Source: Ga0077548 sp964575175
GTDB taxonomy: Bacteria > Pseudomonadota > Alphaproteobacteria > Rhizobiales > Xanthobacteraceae
Reading direction: 5' to 3'
Assembly: GCA_964575175.1 (NCBI GenBank)
Contig: CAZNPX010000001.1
Coordinates: 70,094-134,093 of the forward strand
DNA: 64,000 bases
Shown: positions 42,668-51,130 of the stretch, in pieces
Layout: every line of letters starts with the position of its first letter
How positions within the stretch are numbered: position 1 is the first letter of the stretch
Notes under the pieces: generated by a model
Seen by the model: only the letters and a program-made list of their open reading frames with translations
What the model was told of the DNA's origin: nothing
Databases searched by the model: none
Program-made: the position numbers and the translations under genes

Positions 42668-43540
42668 ATGGCGCAGTTTCTCCAATACGCGTTTTCAGGG
42701 CTGACGGTCGGCGCGGTCTACGCGCTGGTCGCGCTCGGCTTCACGCTGATCTACAACGCCTCGGGCGTCATCAACTTCGCGCAGGGCGAGTTCGTCATGC
42801 TGGGCGGCATGGTGACGGTGTTCGCGACCCTTGCCGGCGTGCCGCTGCCGCTTGCGGCGCTGCTCGCGATCGCGGTGGCCGTGCTCGTCGGCGTCGGCCT
42901 GCACCTGCTCGCGATCGAGCCCGCCAAGGGCGCGTCTGCGGTGACGCTCATCATCATAACCATCGGCGCTTCCATTCTGCTGCGCGGGCTCGCTTCCATC
43001 GTTTTCGACAAGCGCTTTCACGCGCTGCCGCCGTTCGTGCCGGCCGAGCCGCTGCGGATCGGCGGCGCGACCATTCTGCCGCAAAGCGTGCTCGTCTTCG
43101 CGGGAGCGGCCATCATCGTGCTGCTGCTGTGGCTTTTCATGTCGCGCACGCTCGTCGGCAAGGCGATGATCGCGACGGCCGCGAACCGCATGGCGGCGCG
43201 GCTGGTCGGCATCAACACGATCTGGATCATCTGCCTTTCCTTCGCGGTTTCCGCCGCCATCGGCGCGATCGGCGGCGTGCTGGTGACGCCGATCACGCTC
43301 ACGAATTACGACGTCGGCACGCTGCTCGCGCTGAAAGGCTTTTCCGCCGCGATGCTCGGCGGCATGGGCAATCCGCTCGGCGCGATTGCGGGCGGCCTGA
43401 TCGTGGGACTGCTCGAGGCGTTCGGCGCCGGCTACATTTCTTCGGCCTATAAGGACGCCATTGCCTTCATCGTGATCCTGCTTGTTCTCTTCGTGATGCC
43501 GAACGGCCTGTTCGGCCGGGCGGGGGTCGAGCGCGTATGA
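42668..43540 (+). CDS. Liv-type ABC transporter permease (LivH), paa-linked
   Basis: 290 residues with about eight membrane helices. LTVGAVYALVALGFTLIYNASGVINFAQGEFVMLGG is the LivH entry motif; SAAMLGGMGNPLGAIAGGLIVGLLEAFG is the C-terminal one. It overlaps livM by four bases (ATGA, 43537-43540). Confidence 0.93.
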   Translation: MAQFLQYAFSGLTVGAVYALVALGFTLIYNASGVINFAQGEFVMLGGMVTVFATLAGVPLPLAALLAIAVAVLVGVGLHLLAIEPAKGASAVTLIIITIGASILLRGLASIVFDKRFHALPPFVPAEPLRIGGATILPQSVLVFAGAAIIVLLLWLFMSRTLVGKAMIATAANRMAARLVGINTIWIICLSFAVSAAIGAIGGVLVTPITLTNYDVGTLLALKGFSAAMLGGMGNPLGAIAGGLIVGLLEAFGAGYISSAYKDAIAFIVILLVLFVMPNGLFGRAGVERV

Positions 43541-44499
43541 CGATGCCCAAGGTGCTGCAAGGAAAAGTGCTGCGAAGGCATGGCGTGGTGCTGGGGATTG
43601 CGGCGCTGGTGCTGCTGCTGCCGCTCGTGCTGCCGTCGAATTTTTATTTCCGCATCGCCACGCTGACCTTCATCTTTGCGCTTGCCGTGCTCGGGCTCAA
43701 TCTGGTGATGGGCTATGCCGGGCAGGTGAGCCTCGGCCATGGCGGCTTCTTCGGCATCGGCGCTTATGCGGTGGCGGTCGGGCCGACGCATTTCGGCATC
43801 CCGACCTGGGCCGCGCTGCCGCTCGGAGCGGTGCTCGCGGGCCTGCTCGCATTCCTGATCGGCCGGCCGATCCTGAAACTGAAGGGTCACTATCTCGCGG
43901 TCGCGACGCTCGGCATGGGCATCCTGATCGCGATGGTGTTCACCAACGAGGCCCGTTACACCGGCGGGCCCGACGGCATGTCGGTGCCGCGGCTCGTGCT
44001 GTTCGGGTGGGCCGCGCGCGGCCCGATCACCTGGTACTGGATTTCGGGGATCAGCCTCGTCGTCGCGGCTTGGCTCGCGATGAACCTGATCGAAAGCCCG
44101 ATCGGCCGCGCCTTCCGTGCGATCCACGACAGCGAACCGGCCTCGGGCGTACTCGGCGTCGATGTGGCGCGCTACAAGCTGATCGCCTTCGTGCTGTCCG
44201 CGATCTTCGCGTCCGTCGCGGGCGCCTATCTCGCGCTTTACGACGGCGGCGTCACGCCGCGCACCGCCGATTTCATGCGCTCCATCGAATTCGTCACCAT
44301 GGCGGTGCTGGGCGGGCTCGGCTCGGTGACCGGCAGCCTTGTCGGCGCGGCGTTCCTCACCGTGCTGCCGCAGGTGCTCACCGTGTTTCACGATTACGAG
44401 CATGTCGTGCTCGGCCTGCTCATCATTCTGTTCATGATCTTCCTGCGCGAAGGCATCGTGCCTGCGCTCGCCACGCGCGTCTTCAGGTGGCGGCGATGA
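43537..44499 (+). CDS. Liv-type ABC transporter permease (LivM), paa-linked
   Basis: 320 residues. LNLVMGYAGQVSLGHGGFFGIGAY, LKGHYLAVATLGMGILIAMVF, SPIGRAFRAIHDSEPASGVLGVD and MAVLGGLGSVTGSLVGAAFLTVLPQVL are the LivM landmarks in order. Partner of the preceding LivH-type subunit; its stop overlaps the ATPase gene by four bases. Confidence 0.93.
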   Translation: MTMPKVLQGKVLRRHGVVLGIAALVLLLPLVLPSNFYFRIATLTFIFALAVLGLNLVMGYAGQVSLGHGGFFGIGAYAVAVGPTHFGIPTWAALPLGAVLAGLLAFLIGRPILKLKGHYLAVATLGMGILIAMVFTNEARYTGGPDGMSVPRLVLFGWAARGPITWYWISGISLVVAAWLAMNLIESPIGRAFRAIHDSEPASGVLGVDVARYKLIAFVLSAIFASVAGAYLALYDGGVTPRTADFMRSIEFVTMAVLGGLGSVTGSLVGAAFLTVLPQVLTVFHDYEHVVLGLLIILFMIFLREGIVPALATRVFRWRR

Positions 44500-45278
44500 G
44501 CCTGCTTTCGGTGCGCGACGTGGGAATCGAGTTCGGCGGCGTTACCGCGTTGCAGGGCGTTTCGCTGGACGTGCGTCCGGCCGAGATCTTCGCGATCATC
44601 GGCCCGAACGGCGCTGGCAAGACCACGCTGTTCAACGTGATTTCCGGCCTCTATCTGCCGAAAGGCGGCCGCATCGAGCTCAACGGGCAGGACGTCACGC
44701 GGTTTCCAGTTCACCGCCTGAGCGCGCTCGGGCTTTCGCGCACCTTCCAGAATCTCCAGATTTTCTTCCGCATGACCGCGGCGGAAAACGTCATGGTCGG
44801 CCGTCACCTCCACGAAAAGCGCGGCGTGCTTCCGCATCTCTTCGCGCTGCCTTCGTCGCGGAAGCAGAATGTGCAGACCCGCGCCAAGGCGGAAGAACTG
44901 CTCGCCTTCGTCGGGCTTTCGGGCATTGCCGATCAGGTCGCCGGCAACCTGCCGTATGGCGCGCTAAAGCGGCTCGAGATCGCGCGCGCGCTTGCGGCGG
45001 AGCCGAAAGTGCTTCTGCTCGATGAGCCCGCCGCCGGATGCAATGCGGTCGAGACGGCGGAGATCGACGAGATCATCCAGAAGATCGCGCTGCAAGGGGT
45101 CGCGGTCGTGCTGGTGGAACACGACATGCGGCTCGTGATGAAAATTTCCCATCGCATCCATGTGCTCGAAAGCGGGCGCACGCTCGCCGAAGGCACCGCG
45201 CAGGAAGTGCGCGAGAACCCCAAAGTGATCGCCGCCTATCTCGGCGCGCAGGCCGGCGAGGAGGTTCGTCGTGCTTGA
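44496..45278 (+). CDS. Liv-type ABC transporter ATP-binding protein (LivG), paa-linked
   Basis: 260 residues from ATG 44496. Walker A GPNGAGKTT, RTFQNLQIFFRMTAAENVMVGRH, LivG signature LPYGALKRLEIARALA, Walker B VLLLDEPAAGCNAVE, switch VEHDMRLVMKISHR. The canonical LivG Asn after AAG (GMN in most) is CNA here. Overlaps the LivF gene by eight bases. Confidence 0.93.
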   Translation: MSLLSVRDVGIEFGGVTALQGVSLDVRPAEIFAIIGPNGAGKTTLFNVISGLYLPKGGRIELNGQDVTRFPVHRLSALGLSRTFQNLQIFFRMTAAENVMVGRHLHEKRGVLPHLFALPSSRKQNVQTRAKAEELLAFVGLSGIADQVAGNLPYGALKRLEIARALAAEPKVLLLDEPAAGCNAVETAEIDEIIQKIALQGVAVVLVEHDMRLVMKISHRIHVLESGRTLAEGTAQEVRENPKVIAAYLGAQAGEEVRRA

Positions 45279-45972
45279 AGTCGCGAACCTCAAGAGCCGC
45301 TATGGCCGCATCGAAGTGCTGCACGGCATTTCCCTCGTGGTGCGCGAGGGCGAGATCGTTTCGTTGATCGGCAGCAATGGCGCCGGCAAGACCACGCTCC
45401 TGAAGGCGCTCTCGGGCGTGCAGCCGATTTCGGGCGGCACCATCGTCTGGCAGGGCCGCGACATTTCCGGTGTCGCCGCGCATCTGCGCTCGCGCCTCGG
45501 CATCGCGCAGGTGCCCGAAGGGCGGCAGGTGTTCGGCCCGCTTTCGGTGGCGGACAACCTGCGGCTCGGCGCCTGGGCGCGCAGCGACGGCGACATCGCG
45601 GGCGATCTCGAAACCATCTACGGCATGTTTCCGGTGCTGGCGGAAAAGCGCGCGATTGCGGCGGGCTCGCTCTCCGGCGGACAACAGCAGATGCTCGCGG
45701 TCGGCCGTGCGCTCATGAGCAAGCCGAAGCTTCTGCTGCTGGACGAGCCTTCGATGGGGCTTGCGCCGATGCTGGTCGACCAGATCCTGCAATCGGTCGC
45801 GGGGCTGCCCAGGCGCGGCGTGACGGTGCTTCTGGTCGAACAGAATGCGACCGCGGCGCTCGCGATTTCCGACCGCGCCTATGTGCTGGAAACCGGAAAG
45901 ATCATTCTCGAGGGTCCCGCGGCGGCGCTTGCGAGCGATCCGCGCGTGACGCAGGCATATCTCGGGCTATGA
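45271..45972 (+). CDS. Liv-type ABC transporter ATP-binding protein (LivF), paa-linked
   Basis: 233 residues from GTG 45271. Walker A GSNGAGKTT, signature LSGGQQQMLAVGRAL, Walker B LLLLDEPSMGLAPML, switch VEQNATAALAISDRAYVLETG. Typical short LivF without the basic tail seen on the other two LivF proteins of this window. Overlaps the following hydrolase gene by four bases, so the hydrolase is translationally tied to the importer. Confidence 0.93.
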   Translation: MLEVANLKSRYGRIEVLHGISLVVREGEIVSLIGSNGAGKTTLLKALSGVQPISGGTIVWQGRDISGVAAHLRSRLGIAQVPEGRQVFGPLSVADNLRLGAWARSDGDIAGDLETIYGMFPVLAEKRAIAAGSLSGGQQQMLAVGRALMSKPKLLLLDEPSMGLAPMLVDQILQSVAGLPRRGVTVLLVEQNATAALAISDRAYVLETGKIILEGPAAALASDPRVTQAYLGL

Positions 45973-46730
45973 GCGAACTGTTCATCGAGCGCGGCGGCGA
46001 GGGCGGCGACCTCATCGTGCTGCTGCACGGGTTGGGCGCGACCGCGGCGGTCTGGCATCCGTTCACGAATATTCTCGCGCGGGAGTGGGACGGGCGCTGG
46101 ATCGCGCCGGATTTTCGCGGCCACGGCCGCTCGATCAAATCCGGGCCTTATGGTTTCGATCAGCACGCGCGCGACGTGGCGGCGTCGATCGGCAAAGAGA
46201 ATGCAGGGCGGGTTTTCGTGCTCGGCCATTCCTTCGGCGGCGTGATCGCGGCGCTGGTCGGCAGCGGGGATTTCGGCGTGAAGCCCGCGGCTGCGCTTGC
46301 CTTCGGTGTGAAAATCCGCTGGACCGACGACGAGAAGGCGAAAGCGCTCGACCTCGCCAGACGCCCGGCGAAAGTTTTCGCGACCCACGGCGAGGCGGTG
46401 GAGCGCTACCTGAAAATGGCGGGCATCTTCGGCCTGACCGATCCGACTTCGCCCGATGTTGAGTCCGGAATCACTGCTGCGAACGGCGGCTGGACAGTGG
46501 CGCAGGATCCCGCGACCTTCTCCGCCGTCGATCAATCCGTTCCGGATGCGTTGCGTCGCGCCGATCCGCCGGTGCGGCTTGCGGCGGGCGAGAAAGACCC
46601 GATGGTCACGCTCGACGACATGCGCGCGATCGACGCCGGCGCGTCGCTGTTCGCGGGTGCCGGGCACAACGCGCATGTGGAAGCGCCGGATCAGGTCTGG
46701 CGCTTCGTCAAGGCAAGCCTCGGGCGTTGA
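45969..46730 (+). CDS. Alpha/beta-hydrolase linked to the Liv importer
   Basis: 253 residues. Oxyanion HGLGATAAVWHP near residue 20, nucleophile elbow VLGHSFGGVIAAL near 85, acid Asp in AAGEKDPMVTL, and His in AGAGHNAHVEAPD: a complete triad of the PcaD/esterase-like group. No signal peptide, so cytoplasmic. Being the last gene of the PaaR-linked importer operon, it may cleave an imported ester or lactone to an acid for CoA activation; the substrate is not known. Convergent with the P450 gene. Confidence 0.88.
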   Translation: MSELFIERGGEGGDLIVLLHGLGATAAVWHPFTNILAREWDGRWIAPDFRGHGRSIKSGPYGFDQHARDVAASIGKENAGRVFVLGHSFGGVIAALVGSGDFGVKPAAALAFGVKIRWTDDEKAKALDLARRPAKVFATHGEAVERYLKMAGIFGLTDPTSPDVESGITAANGGWTVAQDPATFSAVDQSVPDALRRADPPVRLAAGEKDPMVTLDDMRAIDAGASLFAGAGHNAHVEAPDQVWRFVKASLGR

Positions 46731-46733
46731 GCG

Positions 46734-47954
46734 TCAGCTCACGCGGCAGGGCACGTGCAGGAATCCGCGGAAGCGCGCGCGTCCGCCGCCGGTGGGCGCA
46801 CCGCTCAGTTCGTATTCCGGAAAGCGCGCGAGAAAGCGCGAAATCGCAATTGCGCCTTCGAGCCGCGCGAGGTTCATGCCGACGCATTGATGGATGCCGG
46901 AAGCGAAAGCGAGGTGCCGGTTCGGCGCGCGGCCGACATCGAACTTCTGCGGCTCCGGAAATTCGCCCGGATCGCGGTTGGCGGCGCCGATGCAGACCGT
47001 GATTTTCGTATTCTCCGGCATCATGATGCCGCCGATCTCGACGGGCTTTACCGTGATGCGGTTGCCGAGCTGGTTCGAGCTTTCGTAGCGCAGCACTTCC
47101 TCGATCGCGGTCTTGATGAGCGAAGGCTCCGCGAGAAGCCGCTGCTTCTGATCCGGAAAGCGGTGGAGCGCGACCAGGCCGTTGCCGATCAGGTTGGTCG
47201 TCGTTTCGTGCCCGGCATTCAGCAGGAAGATGCAGTTATGAAGCAATTCCTTCGGCGTCAGCTTCTCGCCGTTGACGTCGCCCTGAATGAGCTTGGTCAG
47301 CACGTCCTTGTCGGGGTTGCCGGGATTTTTGCGGCGGTCGTCGGTCAACCCTTCGAGATAGGCGATGAATTCGGTAACAGCGCGATTGCCGCGCTCGGCG
47401 GCCGCAGGCGTCACTACCGGCTCCAGCGCGCCCAGGATCGCGAGCGACCATTCGCGCAAGGGGCCCCGTTCCTCGCGCGGCACCGCTAAAAGGTTGCCGA
47501 TGATTTCGACCGGGATCGCGCTTGCGAAATCCTCGATCAGGTCGACCTCGCGCTTGTCGGCCATGGCATCGAGCAGCCGGTCCACCAATGCGACCAGCCC
47601 CGGTTCGAGCTCGGCAATGGCGCGCGCGGTAAGCGCGCCGAAGATCAGCCGCCTCACGCGCGTATGCAGCGGCGGATCGTTGAAGACGAGGCTCGTGGTG
47701 TGGTGCTCATAGAGCGGGGTATCGCCGTATTTCGGCTTGAACTCCTGCTTCTTGTCGGAGCTACACGCCTCGGTGTCCTTATAGACCGCGAGAATGTCGC
47801 GATAGCGCGTGAGAAAATACGAGCCGTCCGGCATCGCCTTGACGGGCTCGTATTGCTGGAGCGCCGCGTAATAGGGATAGGGGTCGGCGTAGAAATCCGG
47901 CGTCAGCTTGCTGAGGTCGAAATTCGCGGCGAGCTGTTTCAGGTCCGCAGACAC
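46734..47954 (-). CDS. Cytochrome P450, co-oriented with paaZ
   Basis: 406 residues, a soluble bacterial class I P450 without membrane anchor. I-helix AGHETT at 247-252, ExxR at Glu286-Arg289, and heme loop FASGIHQCVG with the ligand Cys357. It resembles CYP107/CYP203-like bacterial hydroxylases, but I cannot assign a family or substrate. It starts 21 bases after the paaZ stop on the same strand, so is probably transcribed with paaZ from the PaaR-type promoter. No ferredoxin or ferredoxin reductase gene lies beside it, so electrons must come from elsewhere. Confidence 0.92.
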   Translation of the reverse strand: MSADLKQLAANFDLSKLTPDFYADPYPYYAALQQYEPVKAMPDGSYFLTRYRDILAVYKDTEACSSDKKQEFKPKYGDTPLYEHHTTSLVFNDPPLHTRVRRLIFGALTARAIAELEPGLVALVDRLLDAMADKREVDLIEDFASAIPVEIIGNLLAVPREERGPLREWSLAILGALEPVVTPAAAERGNRAVTEFIAYLEGLTDDRRKNPGNPDKDVLTKLIQGDVNGEKLTPKELLHNCIFLLNAGHETTTNLIGNGLVALHRFPDQKQRLLAEPSLIKTAIEEVLRYESSNQLGNRITVKPVEIGGIMMPENTKITVCIGAANRDPGEFPEPQKFDVGRAPNRHLAFASGIHQCVGMNLARLEGAIAISRFLARFPEYELSGAPTGGGRARFRGFLHVPCRVS

Positions 47955-47975
47955 GGGCGCGCTCCATCTTGCCTG

Positions 47976-50024
47976 CTAGCGGGCGGCCTGCGCGCCGCGC
48001 GCGTTCATGGTCAGCAATTCATAGCGCGCGACCGTATCGTTGTCCTGGTTGAACACTTCGACGTCCCAGCGCACCTCACCATATTCGGGTTTCCGCGCCG
48101 CCTGCTTCTGCTTCACGGTCAGGCGCACGCGAATGTCGTCATCGGGCGAAACCGGCTTCAGGAAGCGCAGGTTGTCGAGGCCGTAATTCGCGAGCACCGG
48201 GCCCGGCGCCGGTTCGACGAAGAGGCCGGCCGCGAAGGAAAGAATGAGATAGCCGTGGGCGACGCGGCCCGGGAAGAACGGGTTCGCCTTTGCCGCGGCT
48301 TCATCCATGTGCGCGTAGAAGGTATCGCCGGTAAAGTTCGCGAAATGCTCGATGTCGTCGAGCGTGATCTTGCGCGCGGCCGTCTCGATGGTGTCGCCGA
48401 TCACGAGCGTATCGAAATTCTTGCGGAACGGATGCTGCGCGGATGCGACCGTCGCGGCGCCCTTGTTCCAGTCTCGCGTGATGCCGACGATGCGATCGGG
48501 CGAGGCCTGCAAGGCGGTGCGTTGCAGATAATGATGCACGCTGCGCATGCCGCCGAGTTCCTCGCCGCCGCCCGCGCGCCCCGGCCCGCCGTGGACGAGA
48601 TAGGGAAGCGGCGAGCCGTGACCCGTCGACTCCTTGCCGCTGTCGCGGTCGATGACGAGCAGGCGTCCGTGATAGGGCGCGATGCCGAAGACGAGGGTGG
48701 AGGCAACCGTGTCGTCGTTGGTGAAGACCGAAGCGACGAGACTGCCTTCGCCCTTGGCGACGAGCTCCACCGCCTGCTCGAGCGTGTCGTAGGCCATCAC
48801 GGTCGCGACCGGCCCGAAGGCTTCGGTGACATGCACGCGCGTGGCTTTCATCGGTTCGTCGCTGCGCAGGAGCACGGGCGCGAAGAAGGCGCCGCCTTTG
48901 AGCGCGTCGCCGCCGTTGACGGAACTGTCGGGGTCGCCGAAGACGATCTCGGCCTCGGTCGCGATCTCGCGCACTTTCTCCTGCACCGCGCGGCGCTGCG
49001 AAAGACTGACGAGTGCGCCCATCTGGGTATCTTCCGCGCGCGGGTCGCCGATCCTGATTGCGGAAAGGCGCGCCTTGATCGCGTCGATGACGGCGCTTTC
49101 CTGTGCGCGGGGCACGAATACGCGGCGAATGGCGGTGCATTTCTGCCCGGCCTTCACCGTCATTTCGCGCACGACTTCCTTCACGAAAAGATCGAACTCC
49201 GGCGTGCCGGCGGCAGCGTCGGTGCCGAGAATGGCCGCGTTCAGCGAGTCGCGCTCGGCCACGAAGCGCACGGCGTTGCGCGAAACAGCGGGATGGTTGC
49301 GCAGCTTGTCCGAGGTTTCGATGGAGCCGGTGAAGCAGAGGCTGTCCTGGCCGTTCAGATGGTCGAGCAGATCGCCGGTCGGACCGCAGACGAGCTGCAA
49401 TGCGCCTTCGGGAAGCAGACCGGATTCGACGATAGAGCGAACCAGCGCTTCGGTGACATAGGCGGTCGCGGTCGCGGGTTTGGTGATGACCGGAATGCCC
49501 GCGAGAAATGCCGGCGCAAACTTCTCGAGCGGTCCCCAGACCGGGAAGTTGAAGGCGTTGATATGGACAGCGATGCCCGCACGCGGCGTCAGGATATGGG
49601 TGCCCACGAATTTGCCGCCCTTGGACAGCGCTTCGTTGGGGCCTTCGACGATGAACTTCTCGCCCGGCAGGTCGCGGCGCCCGCGCGAGGCATAGGCGAA
49701 GAGCGTGCCGATGCCGCCTTCGATGTCGACCTGGTTATCGCGCCGGGTGGCGCCGGTATGGGCGGCGAGCGCGTAGAGATTTTCCTTGCGCTCGGTGAGA
49801 TAGGCCGCGAGCGCCTTCAGAATATCCGCGCGCTGGTGAAAGGTGAGCGCGCGGAGATTCTTGCCGCCGGTGCCGCGGCCGAAACGCACGGCTTCCGCGA
49901 AATCGATGCCGCCGCTGCCGGTGCTAGCGACGATGCTGCCGTCGATCGCGCTCGGAATCTCGACCCGGTTCGACGTCGGTTCGATCCACCGGCCGCAAGC
50001 AAAACTTTTGAGTGTGCCGCTCAT
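47976..50024 (-). CDS. paaZ: Bifunctional oxepin-CoA hydrolase / 3-oxo-5,6-dehydrosuberyl-CoA semialdehyde dehydrogenase PaaZ
   Basis: 682 residues, the full PaaZ fusion. The N-terminal aldehyde dehydrogenase domain (about 1-520) has HINAFNFPVWGPLEKFAPA, catalytic Glu257 (RFVAERDS) and Cys296 (KAGQKCTAI). The C-terminal MaoC hydratase domain (about 540-682) has FTGDTFYAHMDEAAAKANPFFPGRVAHGYLIL. It opens the oxepin ring and oxidises the resulting aldehyde. An 18-base PaaR-type operator lies about 67 bases upstream. Confidence 0.95.
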   Translation of the reverse strand: MSGTLKSFACGRWIEPTSNRVEIPSAIDGSIVASTGSGGIDFAEAVRFGRGTGGKNLRALTFHQRADILKALAAYLTERKENLYALAAHTGATRRDNQVDIEGGIGTLFAYASRGRRDLPGEKFIVEGPNEALSKGGKFVGTHILTPRAGIAVHINAFNFPVWGPLEKFAPAFLAGIPVITKPATATAYVTEALVRSIVESGLLPEGALQLVCGPTGDLLDHLNGQDSLCFTGSIETSDKLRNHPAVSRNAVRFVAERDSLNAAILGTDAAAGTPEFDLFVKEVVREMTVKAGQKCTAIRRVFVPRAQESAVIDAIKARLSAIRIGDPRAEDTQMGALVSLSQRRAVQEKVREIATEAEIVFGDPDSSVNGGDALKGGAFFAPVLLRSDEPMKATRVHVTEAFGPVATVMAYDTLEQAVELVAKGEGSLVASVFTNDDTVASTLVFGIAPYHGRLLVIDRDSGKESTGHGSPLPYLVHGGPGRAGGGEELGGMRSVHHYLQRTALQASPDRIVGITRDWNKGAATVASAQHPFRKNFDTLVIGDTIETAARKITLDDIEHFANFTGDTFYAHMDEAAAKANPFFPGRVAHGYLILSFAAGLFVEPAPGPVLANYGLDNLRFLKPVSPDDDIRVRLTVKQKQAARKPEYGEVRWDVEVFNQDNDTVARYELLTMNARGAQAAR

Positions 50025-50090
50025 GGTTTCCGCCCTGATTTATTGTGCGCCGCCCTCTCAAGCGGAGAGCTTTTTGGATAGTAAAATATA

Positions 50091-50108
50091 GACCAACCGG
50101 TCGGTCAA
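50091..50108. promoter_or_regulatory. PaaR-type operator upstream of paaZ-P450
   Basis: On the minus strand this reads TTGACCGACCGGTTGGTC, identical to the 18 bases at 41253-41270. Its TTGACC again supplies a -35, and TACTAT follows after 19 bases toward paaZ. The remaining bases between paaZ and the phosphodiesterase gene (50025-50170) show nothing else. Confidence 0.85.
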
Positions 50109-50170
50109 TCAATCAGTTGCCGGCTGTGGGCGAGGCCGGTTGAATGCGCGCAAGGCGGCGGCAAGTCCGG

Positions 50171-50971
50171 TCAGAGCACGCGGAAGGGCTCCGGAAATTC
50201 CTCGACGAAGGCCGCGTGGCTCACGAAGCCGGCCTTGGCACTCCAGGTGTGCACCAGAAACTGCTGCGGCTCCTCGACGAAATTGAGCGACGGCTTGTCG
50301 CCAAGGTCGAGCTGGAAGGGGAACGAGACGGAGGGCGCGAGCAGCACCGGCACGCCGGAGATGCCGGCGACGATCATGCGGTGCGCGTGGCCGCAGACGA
50401 TCGCGGAAATGTTTTTCGCGTGGTTGCCGACGATGGCGACGAATTCTTCGAGGCCGCGCTTGATCCCGTAATTGTCCATGGCGACGAGCCCGGTCAGGAA
50501 CGGCGGGTGATGCATCGCGATCAACGCGGGCTTGCTGCTATCTTTTCTCAGCGTCTCGCGCAGCCAGGCGAGGCGCCGCTCGCAGATTTCGCCGTGGACC
50601 TGTTCGGGGATGATGGTGTCCAGCCCGATCACGCGAACCGGGAAATTTTCACTGACGATGCTGAGATGGCCGCCGTCCTGTTGCGTCACGCATCGCGGCA
50701 GCCGGCGCAGCATTTCCTCGCGAATGTCGTGATTGCCGGGAATTGCGACGACGGGACAGGCGAGCCGCGCTAACTGCTCCGCGATGAATTCGTATTCCGT
50801 CGACGCGCCGGTCTCGGCTAGGTCGCCCGACAGCAGCACCAGATCGGGTTGCGGCTCGAGCGTAAGCACGCGCGCGATGCAGCGCGCGAACGCGGCGCGG
50901 CTGTCCACGCGCCCGCCGAAAAGCTTTCCCGGCTTTGAAACGTGCATGTCGCTGATCTGCACGATCATCAT
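50171..50971 (-). CDS. GpdQ-like metallophosphoesterase (glycerophosphodiesterase/class III cyclic-nucleotide PDE)
   Basis: 266 residues from ATG 50971; the frame extends to 51022 but that part is not conserved. Dinuclear-metal motifs in order: ISDMHVSKPG (Asp8, His10), LLSGDLAETG, IPGNHDIREEM, MHHPPFLTGLVAMDNYG and CGHAHRM. The HHPP...MDN and GHAH spacing resembles GpdQ, which cleaves glycerophosphodiesters. It is divergent from a glycerol-3-phosphate-type importer with a PHO-box-like site between them, supporting that role. A CpdA-type cAMP phosphodiesterase is the alternative. Confidence 0.88.
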   Translation of the reverse strand: MMIVQISDMHVSKPGKLFGGRVDSRAAFARCIARVLTLEPQPDLVLLSGDLAETGASTEYEFIAEQLARLACPVVAIPGNHDIREEMLRRLPRCVTQQDGGHLSIVSENFPVRVIGLDTIIPEQVHGEICERRLAWLRETLRKDSSKPALIAMHHPPFLTGLVAMDNYGIKRGLEEFVAIVGNHAKNISAIVCGHAHRMIVAGISGVPVLLAPSVSFPFQLDLGDKPSLNFVEEPQQFLVHTWSAKAGFVSHAAFVEEFPEPFRVL

Positions 50972-51068
50972 GTGGAAGAACCTCGGGGCGCGGCGCGTCG
51001 CCGCAATAATGCAGCGCAACAACAGGCGTAAACGGATAATTCTGTTGGCGAATAACGCATCGCAGTCA

Positions 51069-51086
51069 TTGTCATAAAACTGTATT
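51069..51086. promoter_or_regulatory. PHO-box-like element
   Basis: TTGTCATAAAACTGTATT: two seven-base repeats (TTGTCAT, CTGTATT) with a four-base spacer, matching the PhoB box CTGTCAT-N4-CTGTCAT at 11 of 14 positions. It lies between the divergent phosphodiesterase and ugpC genes; a candidate -10 (CATAAC) is at 51103-51108. Confidence 0.6.
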
Positions 51087-51130
51087 ATGAATGCTGGAAC
51101 GACATAACAGAAAATTCGTCCAAGGGCGGC

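Noticed and set aside
47664..50081. 805-codon open frame on the plus strand
   Set aside because: Antisense shadow of paaZ, which has clear catalytic residues and domains; the plus-strand product has no recognisable motif and is very Arg-rich.
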